DNA of 64,000 nucleotides from Gordius sp. MW1 (taxonomy: Eukaryota > Nematomorpha > Gordioida > Gordea > Gordiidae), in the NCBI GenBank assembly GCA_964036665.1, contig OZ038531.1, forward strand, positions 496,001 through 560,000. Reading direction: 5' to 3'. This document shows positions 1 to 12,213 of the stretch, piece after piece. The notes under the pieces were generated by a model. That model saw only the letters and a list, made by a program, of their open reading frames with translations. It searched no databases and had not been told where the DNA came from. A program made the position numbers and the translations under genes. Within the stretch, counting starts at the first letter, position 1. Each line of letters opens with the position of its first letter.

Positions 1-2313
1 ATATTGCTAAATTTTTGTTCTTTGCACGAGAATCCAACGTATTCTTGAAAACCGTTCATGTAATCAATGTTCAACTTTTGTGCCAACCTCTCACCAGACT
101 AAAAGTTCAATCAAAATAGCTTCAAAATTAACTCAAAATTGGAAATTAAATTTTTATCTATAATAATAATAGCAAAATGTATTAAAAAGTATATATTTTG
201 TCAACATTTAAAAGGTATCAAATAGTGTTGTAAAAATGGCTAGCTTATGTTTTGTCGACCTTTAGTTTTAGTCGACTAATCATAAACAGACTAAAGGTTT
301 CTCGGTCTGTTTTCCTTGGTCGACCTCTAGGCTTAGTCGAAATTTGAAAAACAGAACCACACAAAATAGACGTACCCTAGTGAAAGCGCAAGTATCGAAG
401 GTCATGGTAAAGACTATTGATTTTTCGCCTACGGCTTTGTAATTGCACGTGTTTATGTTTTGCACCGTCTCCACTTTGCCAGTAAAACTTTCGGAAAATT
501 CCAGCGTGGCCACGACTTTATCAGCCAAACAGGTAAATTTTTCTGTCCAGAAATATTAAAGTGTTACTCAATTGCAAAATATATGGGTAAAAATACAAAA
601 TTTCTCAAAGTTTTAGACAAAATTTTACATTAATTTTGTTTTAGGTGAATCGTAAAATATATATAATTTTAATAGTGACGTTACTTGAAATGATTGTGGA
701 TTTAAACTACGAATCACCGTCGGACGCATATTATATAAAATAAAAAAACATTGCTTGTATAATAGGTTAAAAAAATAGATGTTTTTTTAAAAAATTTTAA
801 AATTGAGTGCATAAAATTAGTAAATGTGGCTTTATCCTTTTTACCTTAGGAATTGTCACTTCGTTCCTAATTTCGTGTAAAAAGTAAAATAAAAAATAAA
901 TAAAATTCAAAAAATCACAAAATTTGACTTTAATGTTTTATGTATACTTACACAGAGACCAAAGTTTTGGGCTGACAACCCATGTTGTAAAAGTACTTAA
1001 AACCCGCACTTTGAGTTTTATGCTCCACCACAAGCACGTTATAGGCATATTCATCTTTCTGCAATCCAGGGAAATTTTTTTTTTAATTTTATAAAATATG
1101 TTTTCCAAATATTTAAAATTCTTAAGTAAAATAATTTTTAAAATTGATAAATGATTAGTATTGGGGAAAAAACATAAATTACTTGAAAAGACCCACACGA
1201 TTGATATGGAATGGTAACTTGCAGGGATCGCCTCTTTTCTGCCTCAAATGAGCAAGTTCCACTAGATGTGCTAGTGTAAACTTTGCCCACGAACGAAGAT
1301 TGAAATTGCACGTTGAGTTGAAAACCCTTTTTGCTGCAGGTATTCAATACTAAGCAAAGATGTGAAAATTTTATTGAACAAATCATTGGAAAAAAACTGA
1401 GCATTTTATAATAATTACATTGATTTATTAAAATTAGATGGAAATAATGCTTACTAAAAGGTCTATTTGGATTTTGTTCCTATATATTAATAAAAAAATA
1501 AAATGAATAAATAAATATATAAAATAAATAAAAAATAAATAAAATAAATAAATAAATTACCGGCAATACTGGTTCAACTCCATGTTCTCCACTCTTTAAT
1601 ACTAACTTTTCCTTTTCAATAGGACACGTCAAATTAATTAATGTGCTGGGCAGGCCCTCAATCGGCATTTCAACTACTAATGTCGTCTCCAACAAATTTC
1701 CCGTCTAATTTAAGCAAAATTTTAGAAAAATGATAAAAATAAATGAAAGATGGTTAAATTTGAGAAAATTAAATTAGAATTACCTTTTTTATGCCGCATT
1801 TATTGGTTTGAAATGTTAATTCCATCATTTTTCCATCGTTCCCTTGGCCAGAACAACGCGTAGCTGCTTCTAAAGTGTAAACTTTGCCTCTAAATGCATT
1901 TTGAAAGGTTAAGGCTACTCGCATCTCTTTACTATTACAGCTCACAAAATCTATAAACAAAAAAATTAATTTTTACAATATATGAATTCTGTATTTAATT
2001 AATTAAATAAACTTACGTCCAATAGCGTCATTTTGCATGCTCTAAAAAATTTAAAAATATATTTTACAAATTATAAAATAAGCTTACAGAAATTTGAGTT
2101 CCTGAAGTTTCTCTCTTTGCAATTTCTTTTGCTGCATGTGCACTATCAAAAAAATTATTCCATCTTGATGCCTCTAAATTTTCCTAAAACAACAAAAAAT
2201 AATATTTAAAATTAAATTTAGAGAAATATGTAGTAATAACTTACGTTGCATCCGGCGCATTCTGAATTAACTTTGGTGCAACAAAATTGTAAAATAAACA
2301 ATAAAATAATCAT
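1..2313 (-). CDS. Secreted protein with tandem ZP-N-like modules (5' part; runs off the left edge)
   Basis: Predicted exons, first to last: 2245-2313, 2088-2183, 2017-2041, 1784-1950, 1561-1704, 1455-1479, 1183-1349, about 954-1058, 685-706, 376-542, and 98 to beyond position 1. Exon 1 gives a signal peptide (MIILLFILQFCC...). Three paralogous 167-nt exons (1784-1950, 1183-1349, 376-542) each encode a Cys, then F..xF.GKV, a Cys, and a Cys near the end. Each is preceded by a mini-exon of 22-25 nt and followed by an exon with an L-V-V-E type strand and another Cys. This resembles the N-terminal half of the zona pellucida domain (ZP-N), which polymerises in extracellular matrices such as apical cuticle. 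I see no ZP-C half or membrane anchor here; they may lie off the edge. The donor at 952-954 and the 22-nt mini-exon are the least certain junctions. The family call is inferred from spacing and motifs only. Confidence 0.7.
214..345. mobile_element. Truncated hAT-like MITE (TAGTGTTGTAAAAA family)
   Basis: It starts with TAGTGTTGTAAAAATGG and continues with the GTCGACC / AGTCGAC core seen in the complete copies at 25540-25710, 34561-34738 and 58296-58432. The matching inverted end is missing. It lies in an intron of the ZP-like gene, only about 25 bp from the exon 376-542 donor. Confidence 0.6.
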
Positions 2314-2865
2314 TTTTAAGTTAAAATTGGGGATAAAATAATTTAAAAATACATATTTTTAAAATAGAAAAACATTTATGGCACGTAATCGGGTTCTAAA
2401 ACGGTTATATTACCAAAATAAGCCCTTCTAGAAACTTCGTCTAAGTCTAAGTTAACACTACTTTATGATACAATGTCAAATTGTATACAATATCGATGAA
2501 TATAATACAAAGAAATTGCCAAATTTATATTTTACAATAAGCATTTTACCATGGGAATAGCCGAGGGGGCGGAAAAACGTATGATAATGATTTAAGGAGA
2601 GAGACAAATGATGTTTTGTTTTCAATTTTATTTTAATATTCTTTAAAAATATATTTTTTGGGATCTTTAGTTAGAAGCATCGTAATGTGAATTGAGAAAT
2701 GATTAAGTCCAACAACTCCAGAATTTTTAAATTTAAAATTAAAAAATGATTTTTATTAATCATATAAATTGCCAGTTTAAAAATATTCTTATTAAATTTG
2801 AAAGTCGTTTGTCATGTTAAAAATAAAGTCAATATTTAGTTTATGTTTATTCTTTAAACAGGCAG

Positions 2866-3027
2866 ATTGTGGGGCATTGGAATTAGAGAGGGGCAATAAT
2901 GATGTAGGGAGGGGCAAAATGATCATTTTTTGAAATCTTAGCCACAATTTTAATAAATTTCAAAAAAAAAAATGGATTTAGAGGGGGGAGCCGCCCTTCC
3001 CTGCCCCTCCTTGGCTACGCCCATGCC
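2866..3027. mobile_element. Small hAT-like element of the GGCGTAGCC / GGCTACGCC family
   Basis: The right end has TTGGCTACGCCCATG, preceded by the typical interior AGGGGGGAGCCGCCC, GGAGGGGCAAAATGATC and an AATTTT-rich middle. The left end is degenerate (GGCATTGGAATTAGAGAGG), so the start is approximate. Complete copies elsewhere in the window carry 8-bp target duplications. Confidence 0.65.
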
Positions 3028-6000
3028 TCCTATCAATCCCAAAATTTTGTTCTTATTCTTTCTATGTAAAAATATTCTCACGATTATGATTTAAAAAAAA
3101 AGAAATCCTCTTACAACCTTAAAGCGCTTTCACAATTTAAATTGAAAAATGAAATTGAATAAAAATTGATTCGAAATATTTTAGGTTTAAAAATACTAGG
3201 CAGCAAGTGGATAGATGATTTCATCATTTGATAGCAATTTTTCATATAGTTATTTATTTCCAATGGCTTTGATGGGGGGGGGGGGGCAATGTGCTAGCCC
3301 TCACGTTTGCCCCCATCAAAAAATTCAATTAATCAAGATATATATTTGGGTAAATATTGAAATTAATGTTATTGCTATTCGACTAGTCAAAAAAAAGAAA
3401 TCAAATTGAAAAATATATAGATTCGGCCAGGACCAGTGAAAGAAGGGTATGACTATGAGATTTGCAAAATCCATTTTTATAAGGCCCGCCATGGGCCCAA
3501 AATTCACGCTCAGCTTTGAATAATAATTTTAGAAATCTTAAATAATTTTATAAAACGTATCTTTGGTGAAGTAGTGTATTATTGTATAATTTGAAGTTAT
3601 AAGTAATTATTAGTAGACTATTTTAAAATGCTTAACTCCTAACAATTTGTTGATCTCATCCTATTTTGAAACAAGGGTCTACTTCTTCAAGTAAACACTT
3701 TTAAATTTTCTCGGGCCCGGGCCGGGCTTCGGACCACACCTGTAGGTCATTAGAAGTGTACAACAATCAAGTGGTATAACATTAGCAAGCAAATAAGGAT
3801 TATAAAAGCCAAAAGAACACGTGAATTAGAATGGCACTTGTGTTATGGAGAAAAGCAGTCCAGTTTATACGCGGGTAGTGTGTTGGTGAAGCCTACGCCT
3901 AGTCTGTTTTTACAGGTTAAGTCATGCAATGTGGACGATCGTCATTAGGTGAAAGCAAAAAATTTGGCAAATGTCGTGTGGCCATTGTCAAAACAGAACG
4001 AAGATTTAAACTAGAGTCCGAACAAATCGCGGCCCGGCCAGCTGCTTGCCCCGTTCACGGGTAAGGCCGGGTCGGGGGTCTGTCCTAAATTTAGATTTTT
4101 TGGCGGATACCCTAACAAGATTCGGGCAATTCTGGCTTGAAGATATTTTTTTATAAAGTGTATTATTTGGTTCGTCCCCTGAAGTATACATTTTAATTTT
4201 ACCTATTTTGTCTTTAAATCCTTGTATAATATTTACTTAACAAAGTTCTTATCAAAAAAATCGGAAATGAATTTAAAAACTTCAGAAAATATGGCAAATT
4301 TATTAATAAAAATTTCATTGAGCCGGGGAGTACGGGGAGCTCTAATCATTCGAGCATGGACGGGCGGGTACTTGGAAGGATTCAGGAGGGCAATTTAGTT
4401 GCAAAATCGGACCGGATCGGGTTTGGATAGAAAAATTTAAACTAATCTGAACACTGATCTAAGCTCAGTTAATTAGAAAAATGCGATAAAATTATATATA
4501 AAATTGCAATAACCAAGGCAATGAACTTAAAAGTTATGCTCACCGTTAGATTAGAACATAAGAAACAAATGAATCATAGATTTCATACAATCAAAGTGTT
4601 AGACAAAAAATAAGATTTTTCAGTCAAATGAATACATTAGAACTATGAGTTCGACAAAAAGAATTGAAATGGGTGATGAGGTGAACCTAATAATATAATT
4701 TAACAAATTTACAAAATGTTGGTTCAATACCAATCTATTATTTTAGAAAGGGAAATTTTTCTGGCGTCTTGTTTAACATCCCTCCCGTTAACGGACTTCC
4801 TATAAAATACAGGAGGTTTACTGTCCAACTCACAACGAAGGCGGTTAAGGAAATTAGTTGTGGAACGAATGCGAATAACGTGCTGGAATGTGGGAACGTT
4901 GGCGGGGAAGAGCATTGAGGTCGCACATACCCCTAGCTGAGATTTGGACTGCTCTATCTGGACCATAAAAGAAGTGATATAATTGAGTTCAAGGTTTTGA
5001 ATGCTATATAATCTAAACTTATTATTCACATGACTTAAAATTAAGTTTGGTATTTTAAACTAATAGCATAATAGTTTAGCAAGTGAATTTTTTTCTTTCT
5101 TTTGCCTATAAAAATGGACTTTTTTAAATTCAGATAGAGCATAGTTCTAAATTTTTTGCGATTATATTTAGCTACCTTGTTTCATTTGCATTTTTAACCA
5201 AAATTTTTAAGGTATTTTTGACATTAGATTCATGACTTATAATTATTATATTATAATGACCTCATTACTTTAATAACTAAAATTTAATGAATATTATAAC
5301 AAAATTATATGGGGTCGTGTACCCTATTAGATTACACTTCGATACTTTCTGACAGAAGTACACTATTTTTAAACAAATAACTTCCTTAGAATTTTGTTTT
5401 TTGACAATTTTGAAGAATTTTAAACATTTATTTTAAAAATAAATTTATTATTTTCTTAACTCTTGCAAAAGTTTTTTTGGCCATAACAATCCTCTTTTTC
5501 CATTAGCAATAATGTACAAAACCTAAAAAATTATTACATTAATAAAAATTAGATTAGCTTTATTCCAATAACCTTTGTTATAAAGTTTTATATATTTTTT
5601 GTGAATGATTTATAAAAATTTATTAATTACATTATATATCAACGTTACTTGTCTATTTAGTGTTATTAATTGATTAAAATATCGTACTTTCCTACGATTA
5701 CATTTGCATGTAATCATATTTCAATCTAATTACTCTAATATATCTAATCTAAATTCCACATTCTAATTATTCATTATGTGATACCTATAATTTATTAAAA
5801 ATGTATATGGTATTAATAAAATTACATTCACGACTAAAACATAAAAACGCTCTAAACTTATACTGATGGCATTAATCCGTGTATGGAAATCGTGCTGGAT
5901 TTTTCCATTGTGATCTTTTGCTTGATAAAAAAGTACTCTTTCAAATCTAATGAAACGTTAGAGATCATTATAATACATTAATAATTTGTATTTAATTTTT

Positions 6001-6150
6001 TAATAAATTACATGTTTGTATGATCTAGGTGCCTATCTAAGAATCTTAGTATCCTAATTGCTAAGTTGTACATCCTTTTTATTTGCTGCTTACACTCTCT
6101 AAAAAATGATTACAATTTGCCAATTATGCTTAAGCTAATTTTATTATATA
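3028..6150. other. Intergenic, repeat remnants, no gene recognised
   Basis: AT-rich DNA with isolated GC-rich scraps: a poly-G run near 3274, CGGGCCCGGGCCGGGC near 3712, a GGCCGGGTCGGGGG block near 4060, and an inverted-orientation scrap at about 4320-4390 related to the one near 11870. Short open frames here (for example 4006-4191 and 4724-5029) match nothing I know and lack splice or family context. Confidence 0.6.
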
Positions 6151-6615
6151 CTAGTTAAGCCCGGCAAATGTTGTTTTGCCATATACATTATGTCCCTTTC
6201 GTGGGATAGATTATTCCTTACGATTATATGTAATTAATTGGGGAAGAGCATATTAATACTTATTGTAGAATCTAATGTTTATATTCCTCTGGTTCATTCA
6301 TATGGTAACGGGTCTGACCTGATTTAATATGAAAGAAAATTTTTATGCAGCAATAAAACATTTAAGCTTCATATACTTTACGTCATATGACGTCATTATT
6401 AAGTGCTAAAACGTATAAAACAACGTATAAAACAAAAAAACGTGACCCCTCGAAAAATACTGGACCGATTTGGCTCGAACAAATCTTAAAACATGCTCCG
6501 GAGTATGGGGAATAAACTGTGAAATTTTGAGCCAAATCGGTCAGGTAGTTTTCCAAAATTGGTGGCGGCATAAACACAAACATACACACAAACACACACA
6601 CATAGTTTCATTTTT
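6151..6615. mobile_element. Degenerate element sharing an end with the 12214-12844 repeat
   Basis: The left end reads ACTAGTTAAGCCCGGCAAAT followed by GTTGTTTTGCC, matching the terminal repeat of the element at 12214. The right part (6450-6560) has CCGATTTGGCTCGAAC and its near-inverted partner GAGCCAAATCGGTC, then a (CA)n-rich tail, a layout common in short transposon tails. Boundaries are approximate. Confidence 0.45.
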
Positions 6616-6877
6616 ATATGTGAGATTAACATCCAAAACATTTACTGCAAATTTAAAGATAAATTTATAAGCAATTGTTCAAAACCTACAAGAGATATTG
6701 ATAAATTTTATAAGAAGACACTCGTAGGGTCGAAATTAAAGATAGTAAAGGAACTTGGGATAACAATTATAACTGATTCTATCAACGATTTAATTTCAAT
6801 AATGGCGATGGATAAATTCTATAAAAATGCTCTATCCTTGTTATTGCTTAAGAACAATCATTTTATAACCTTATATT

Positions 6878-7184
6878 TGTTGCGGCTTGGATACCTATAA
6901 ATGTTAATAAATATAGTATTTTATTAGACAAGGAATTAATTGAAAGCACACAACAATTAATTTCCAAATAATAGAAAGAAATGAACGAATTGTATTTTAG
7001 TTAAAGCAACGCGTTTATGTACACATCTGGCGAGGTTATAATAACGGTGAATTACAAGACCTTCAACTACTTGAATGTATTCACTTTTATGAATAGGTTG
7101 CGTGAATACTTGAAAGAGAAAGGTTTGCATAGGTAACAAATGATCGCGTTGCTATATTCAGATTTTATTTGCCAGGGTAACCCA
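6878..7184 (-). repeat. 3' LTR of the gypsy element
   Basis: About 307 bp, bounded by TG...CA on the plus strand and colinear with 11068-11383. The internal side is preceded (on the minus strand) by a purine-rich tract. Confidence 0.92.
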
Positions 7185-7187
7185 TAC

Positions 7188-7204
7188 AAGTCCCCCCCCT
7201 CTAT
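7188..7204 (-). other. Polypurine tract of the gypsy element
   Basis: The minus strand reads AGAGGGGGGGACTTG just inside the 3' LTR, the expected place for the plus-strand priming site. Confidence 0.7.
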
Positions 7205-7216
7205 TTGCAAGGAGTT

Positions 7217-8388
7217 CTAAAAATATAAGTATTCGGCTACTTTAACTGGCCAATGAACTTTTCGTCCTGCTTTTGTTGTTGTATGGTTTGTGGTTGTGTT
7301 AGAGGTGGAAGGTTGGTTTTGAATGGTCGGACCTTTTATGAGTGGTTCTATAGGGTTGACTGATGCGGTATATGCTGGTTTCAACCGATCGGTAGAAATG
7401 TTATCATGTTTCCCATTTCTGTTTACCACAAAGTATTTGGTTTGTCTGTCAATAACTTTGAAGGGGCCTTCGTATGGTGGGGATAAGCTTTTTCGAACTT
7501 TATCAGTCCTGATAAAAATGTAAGGTGTAGAAAACAAATCGACGGGGATTTGGTGTTTGACGTACGTGGTGGTGAGAAACGTACGTTGTCGAAATGGTGT
7601 CGAAGGCGTTGTACGAACTCGGTTACATTGTTGTCGTGTGACGAATGTTGCATGAAATCGCCTGGTAGGCGTAAGGTGGTGCCATAAACTAGTTCGGAAC
7701 TAGAACAAGCTTGGTCTTCTTAGATCGTCATTCGGACCATTTGTTAACGTTGTCTTTTGCCATTAACAAACTCTTTAGCTGTGAAATCTTTCGACCAGCC
7801 CATTACCTTGTGGGTGGTAGGCGGTTGTGGTTATATGATGATAACCGAGTAGCTGGGAAAATTGTCGGAATAGTGTTGAACGAAACTGCGATCCTCTTGG
7901 TTGTTATTGTGCTTGGTACGCCCAAGTTTGCTATCCATTGTGTTAAAAAGGTACGAGCCACGGTTTCGGTTGAAGTATCTTTTATAGGGATTGCTATCGG
8001 CCACCGGGTGTATCGGTCTATGGCCGTAAAAATCTAGTTATGACCATTGGATGGTGGTAACGGACCAACAATGTTTAAGTGGACATGGCTTGAATCGAAC
8101 ATCAGGTTGGTTGAATGTACCTGGGGTAGAAATAAAATGTTTATTTATTTTGCTGACCTGACATTTAAGACATTGTTCAGCTCATATTCGTACGTCATGA
8201 TTCATTTTAGGCCAGACAAAACGTTTCGCAATTAGTTTCAGGGTTGAACGGATACCAGGATGTGATAATCCGTGATATTGATTGAAAACTGTTTGTCGTA
8301 AGGTAGGAGGTACCAGAGGTCGAGGTGTTGTTTGAGAAACATCACAAATAATTTTTTGTATTGAATCAGGTATTGGGAATTGTTCCAA
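7217..8388 (-). pseudogene. Integrase region of the gypsy element (broken)
   Basis: In order on the minus strand: a zinc-binding-domain tail with HPGIRSTL and WPKM (8182-8388); then, around 8040-8110, the start of the catalytic core reading HLNIVGPLPPSNG. Ty3/gypsy integrases normally have Asp where this copy has Asn, so the first acidic catalytic residue appears lost. Further core fragments and a C-terminal segment (RKSLSPPYEGPFKVIDR, 7217-7537) follow in different frames with stops between them. It overlaps nothing cellular. Confidence 0.85.
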
Positions 8389-8403
8389 TATTAAAGATTT
8401 CGT

Positions 8404-9865
8404 TTAGTCATTTGTGTAATTTTCAACCTTCTGTCTCGTAGATATGAGTTCAAGTAATGACTGTGATGCAAGGAGTTGGATTGTGTCGATGTCTGTACGG
8501 GACAGGGTATCAGCCACGATGTTTGTGCTACTTCGGATGTATTGGATGTCCGAATTGAGAGATGTAGTCCAGTTGACGGATTTCTCGAGGAGAGTATTTG
8601 TCCGTCTTTGCCTTAAGTGCATAAGTTAAGGGTTTGTGGTCGGTATATAAGGTGAATTGCGTCCTTCGAGAACATGGCTCTAATGTTTTATCATAAGGTA
8701 AATGGCCAGTAGTTCTCGGCTGAAGGTGCTGTAGCGTGTTTGCGTTTGTGAAGTTTCTTTGAAACGAAGACAAGTGGTAGAATATCACCGTTTAATGTTT
8801 GTTGTTGTATAACTCCTCCTACTGCGAAGTTTGACGCATCAGTAGTGAGCGACTGCTCCTTTCGTCTAAATGAGATAGACTAGTTATTTGTTTAAGGGCA
8901 TGTTTTGCCTGAATAAATGCGTCTTTAGCTTCCTGTGTTAACTCAATAGGTCTTTTAATATTGTCGAGGTGATCGGTTAATGGTTTGAGGAGCTCTGCAC
9001 ATTTAGTGATAAACCTTCGGTAAAAATTTATCATGCCGATAAATCTTCTCAATTGTGTCATTGAAGTTGGGGTTGTAAATTTGTCATTGGTGTCTATTTT
9101 ATCGGGTATAGTTTTAACCCTTTAGACGGACGTCACGATGTGTCCTAAGAACTCAATTTCCGTTACGCCCCATTTACATTTTTGCAAATTGACATTAATC
9201 CCGTTATCAAAAAGTCGTTGTATTACATGTTCAACGTGTACTTTGTGTTCAGCAAGTGAAGAACTGGCGATTAATATGTCGTCCAAATAGGTAAATGTAT
9301 GGTCCAATCCCCTGAGAACATGGTCAATGAATTTTTGAAACGTTTGTGCTGCATTTCTTAGACCAAAAGGCATGCGTAAGAATTCGAATAAACCGAATGG
9401 GGTTGTGATGGCGGTTTTTTGGATATCTTCTGGTGCCATTGGGATTTGGTGATAAACACGAACTAAATCCAGTTTAGTGAATATATTTTTACCTGACAAG
9501 GAAAGTGAAAAATCCTGTATATGCGGTAGAGGGTAACGATCGGGAATTGTTTTGATATTGAGAGCCCGATAATCTCCGCATGGTCTCCACTCTTTATTGT
9601 TCTTTTTTGGTGCCATGTGTAGAGGAGCCCAGCTGCGATTTGAAGTTCTGATGATGCCTAAATCCATCATGTGCATGAATTCATCTTTGGCTATCTTCAG
9701 TTTTTCAGCATTCAAACGTCTGGGTTTGGAAAATACTGGCGGCCCTTTTGTTTCTATATGGTGTTGGGTATTATGTTTTGCTGTTGGCGTATATTCTGTA
9801 GCTTTAAACACAGCGGCGAATTTTTTTACTAACCAAGTGAATTCCGGGGAATTTACTACAGCCAA
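8404..9865 (-). pseudogene. Reverse transcriptase and RNase H of the gypsy element (frame-broken)
   Basis: The 247-residue open frame 9122-9865 holds the reverse transcriptase palm and fingers: [29 protein letters not shown] and the catalytic YLDD box followed by ILIAS. The thumb/connection continues at 8819-9061 (FIGMINFYRRFI) in another frame, then RNase H pieces with LYTDHKPL (8528-8788) and a further shifted piece containing SRTDIDTIQ (8404-8622). At least three frame breaks separate them. Confidence 0.92.
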
Positions 9866-10105
9866 TTAGGAGTTTACTGCGATCTGTTTGGCCGGCGTAA
9901 TTTGTGTTTTGATCAGTTGTTTCTTTGAAATATTGATTATAAAGTTAAATTTACTTAGAAAGTCCGCTCTTAATATTAGAAATTTAACATCAGCTATTGT
10001 AAAGCTCCATTGATATGGCCTTTTTAGGCCTAGGTCTAAAGTCAACGATTTCTGCCCAAACGTTTTTATGGCGCTTGCATTTGCAGCTTGAAGCTGTATA
10101 TTGGA

Positions 10106-10342
10106 TCAAATGAGTCGTTCGCGTTTGGTTGCCGGGATGACGCTAATTTCTGCGCCAATGTCAATTAAAAAATTCATAGTTGAAGATTTATTAAATATGT
10201 AGAATAGGCGACTTGTTTTTTTAAGGCCGGTGCCAGATGTCGCTTTTGCTGGCCGGCCTATTAGTTTGAATCTTTTTGGTGGAACGTGCAAGGTTCTATG
10301 CATTTTGTGGCCTTGTCTTGGAATTGATTGTGATACCAGCAT
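10106..10342 (-). pseudogene. Aspartic protease of the gypsy element
   Basis: The segment has FLIDIGAEISVIPA, aligning with the retroviral-type protease active site (usually D-[ST]-G-A). Here the middle residue is Ile, so the site looks damaged. It sits between gag and reverse transcriptase, as expected. Confidence 0.75.
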
Positions 10343-10473
10343 AGGTTAGGCTCGTTTGTCCTTACTGCGCGTGTGTGACGTGAGTAAGAACGAGTCTTGA
10401 AAAAGATCGTGATCGTACTGTACATCCCTCTTTAGTGTTTCTACTCTGACGCTAAGGTTTTTTACGAGCTATT

Positions 10474-11031
10474 TTAGTTCTTCCAGTTCTTTATTAACAC
10501 CTGGTTTAATGAATTAATTATGGGACTTACGTGGTACGTGGCTGCTATTTTATCAGCTGTTTCTGCCAATTTTGTGGGTGTTTGATCCGGCGCGAAAATT
10601 GCTAGTATACCGGTCATTGTTGCTGGGAATTTCTCCATCCATAGTTGTTTAAGGATGGTATCGTCCATTGAATGTGATCCTAACAAGGTTCTCATATAAC
10701 GTAGTAGCTGTGATGGGGATCGGTCTCCGGGTTCTACGTTTGTCAGTAGGTCCTGCAGACGTTGCATATCGCTTCGGGATGTGCGTTCGATATTAGCTGC
10801 CTTCATTTTTGAAAACGGGGCTTCATTCGGTATGTTTTCTAATAAGTCTTGAATTTCGGCCGACACTTCCTGTGGAAGGTTTTCTATGAGGTAACCTTTT
10901 GTAAATTCATTTTTAATTTTTCGAATTTTAAACAGAGATTCAATCTGAATAAACCAAATTCGTGGGTTTAACGTGTTAAACGTGGGGAGCTTGTGGTGTA
11001 ACGTATTTTCCCCGTTCGAGTCATCATTCAT
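10474..11031 (-). pseudogene. Gag of the gypsy element
   Basis: A 185-residue open frame starts 36 bp inside the 5' LTR. It has the LP.F....P..WF.Q.E..F pattern common to arthropod Ty3/gypsy gag proteins, followed by a helical capsid-like stretch ending in PTKLAETADKIA. No zinc knuckle is seen before the frame ends, so the C-terminus may be lost. Confidence 0.8.
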
Positions 11032-11050
11032 TTGTGGTGTTTACATTTTT

Positions 11051-11064
11051 GGTTCGGGTCACCA
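11051..11064 (-). other. Primer-binding-like site of the gypsy element
   Basis: The minus strand reads TGGTGACCCGAACC three bases after the 5' LTR end. It begins with TGG, as primer sites complementary to tRNA 3' CCA ends do. I do not assign the tRNA. Confidence 0.6.
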
Positions 11065-11067
11065 TTT

Positions 11068-11383
11068 TGTTGCGGCTTGGATACCTTTAAACTGTTAATA
11101 AATATAGTATTTTATTAGATAAGGAATTAATTGAAAGTACACAACATTTTATTTCCAAATAATAGAAAGAAATGAACGAATTGTATTTTAGTTAAAACAA
11201 CGCGTTTCTATACACATCTGGCGAGGTTATAATAACGGTGAATTACAAGACCTTCAACTACATGAATTTATTCACTTTTATGAATAAGTTGCGTGAATAC
11301 TTGAAAGAGAAAGGTTGAGTTTTTTGCATAGGTAACCAATGATCGCGTTGCTATATTCAGATTTTATTTGCCAAGGTAACCCA
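11068..11383 (-). repeat. 5' LTR of the gypsy element
   Basis: About 316 bp, colinear with 6878-7184. It differs by substitutions and a short insertion near 11315 (GTTTTTTGC region). It is followed by the target duplication TATATT. Confidence 0.92.
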
Positions 11384-12213
11384 TATATTAAAATCATATT
11401 TTAAAATGGTGTGAAGCCAGGCATAATATGACACAAAAATGTCAAATTAAGTATTAATAAAAGAAATTTCTACTAGACTTTGAACATGGTGATTGCATAA
11501 TTGCAAATTACTGAAATATAGATCAAAAGAGCTCTGGCCCTGCCGAGAAAACGTCCTAAGTATAAAATTTCGAGTGGACACCTTTAGACGATTTAGGCAA
11601 TTCGGACTTGGTGGGATAATTGTACTTAGATTATTTTGTATTTGCTTAATGCCTAGTATACGTTATATTGTAATTTTTTTCTTTGAACATATAAAATTTA
11701 TGAATGTAGTTCTGTTACAAAACTAGAATAAAATTTCAGAAATTCATCTTATGAATTTGGTGGATAAGACTGTTAAATATAAATTTTTGATTTAGCCGAA
11801 TGAATCGCTTATTTTTTTAATCTTGAGCCAGTCCCAAAACTATCCTGGGCAATCGGGCGGCCCGTGCAGGGCTCAGGCAGCTCTAATAATCCGGGCACGA
11901 CCGGGTAGAAATTAAGAATGGTATTTATCGGGAGCAGGTGCACATATTTAAAAAAACAGGGCTTAAATCGTGCGAAAATTACAGAAAACAAAAATTTGAA
12001 TCGTAATGAAAAGTTCTTATTAGAAGTTTAATGAAACTAAACTGTATTAAGGAGCTTAACACCTGAAAAAATTTATTTTTTATTAAAATATCGAAAACAG
12101 CATTACCCCACCATCATAATATTTCCGAATATGATTGTGGATCCGTAAAAACGCCAGACCCTACCATTGCTAGTAAGTAGCTAACTAAGCTATTATGTTT
12201 AATATAGTAATTA
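11384..12213. other. Intergenic, repeat scraps
   Basis: AT-rich sequence. A GC-rich block at about 11820-11910 contains GGGCGGCCCGTGCAGGGC and CTCTAATAATCCGGGCACG, related to 4320-4390. No coding gene is supported. Confidence 0.5.

Larger units (their letters stand above)
6878..11383 (-). mobile_element. Complete but decayed Ty3/gypsy LTR retrotransposon
   Basis: Long terminal repeats lie at 6878-7184 and 11068-11383, both starting TGTTGCGGCTTGG and ending with CCCA. The insertion is flanked by a perfect 6-bp target duplication TATATT (6872-6877 and 11384-11389). On the minus strand the order is 5' LTR, primer-binding-like site, gag, protease, reverse transcriptase, RNase H, integrase, purine tract, 3' LTR, which is the Ty3/gypsy order. 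Frames are broken repeatedly, so it is not autonomous. The two LTRs differ by scattered substitutions and a small indel, indicating an insertion that is not recent. Confidence 0.93.

Noticed and set aside
7711-8037. Plus-strand 108-residue open frame
   Set aside because: It is antisense to the integrase region of the gypsy element; the minus strand explains the sequence.
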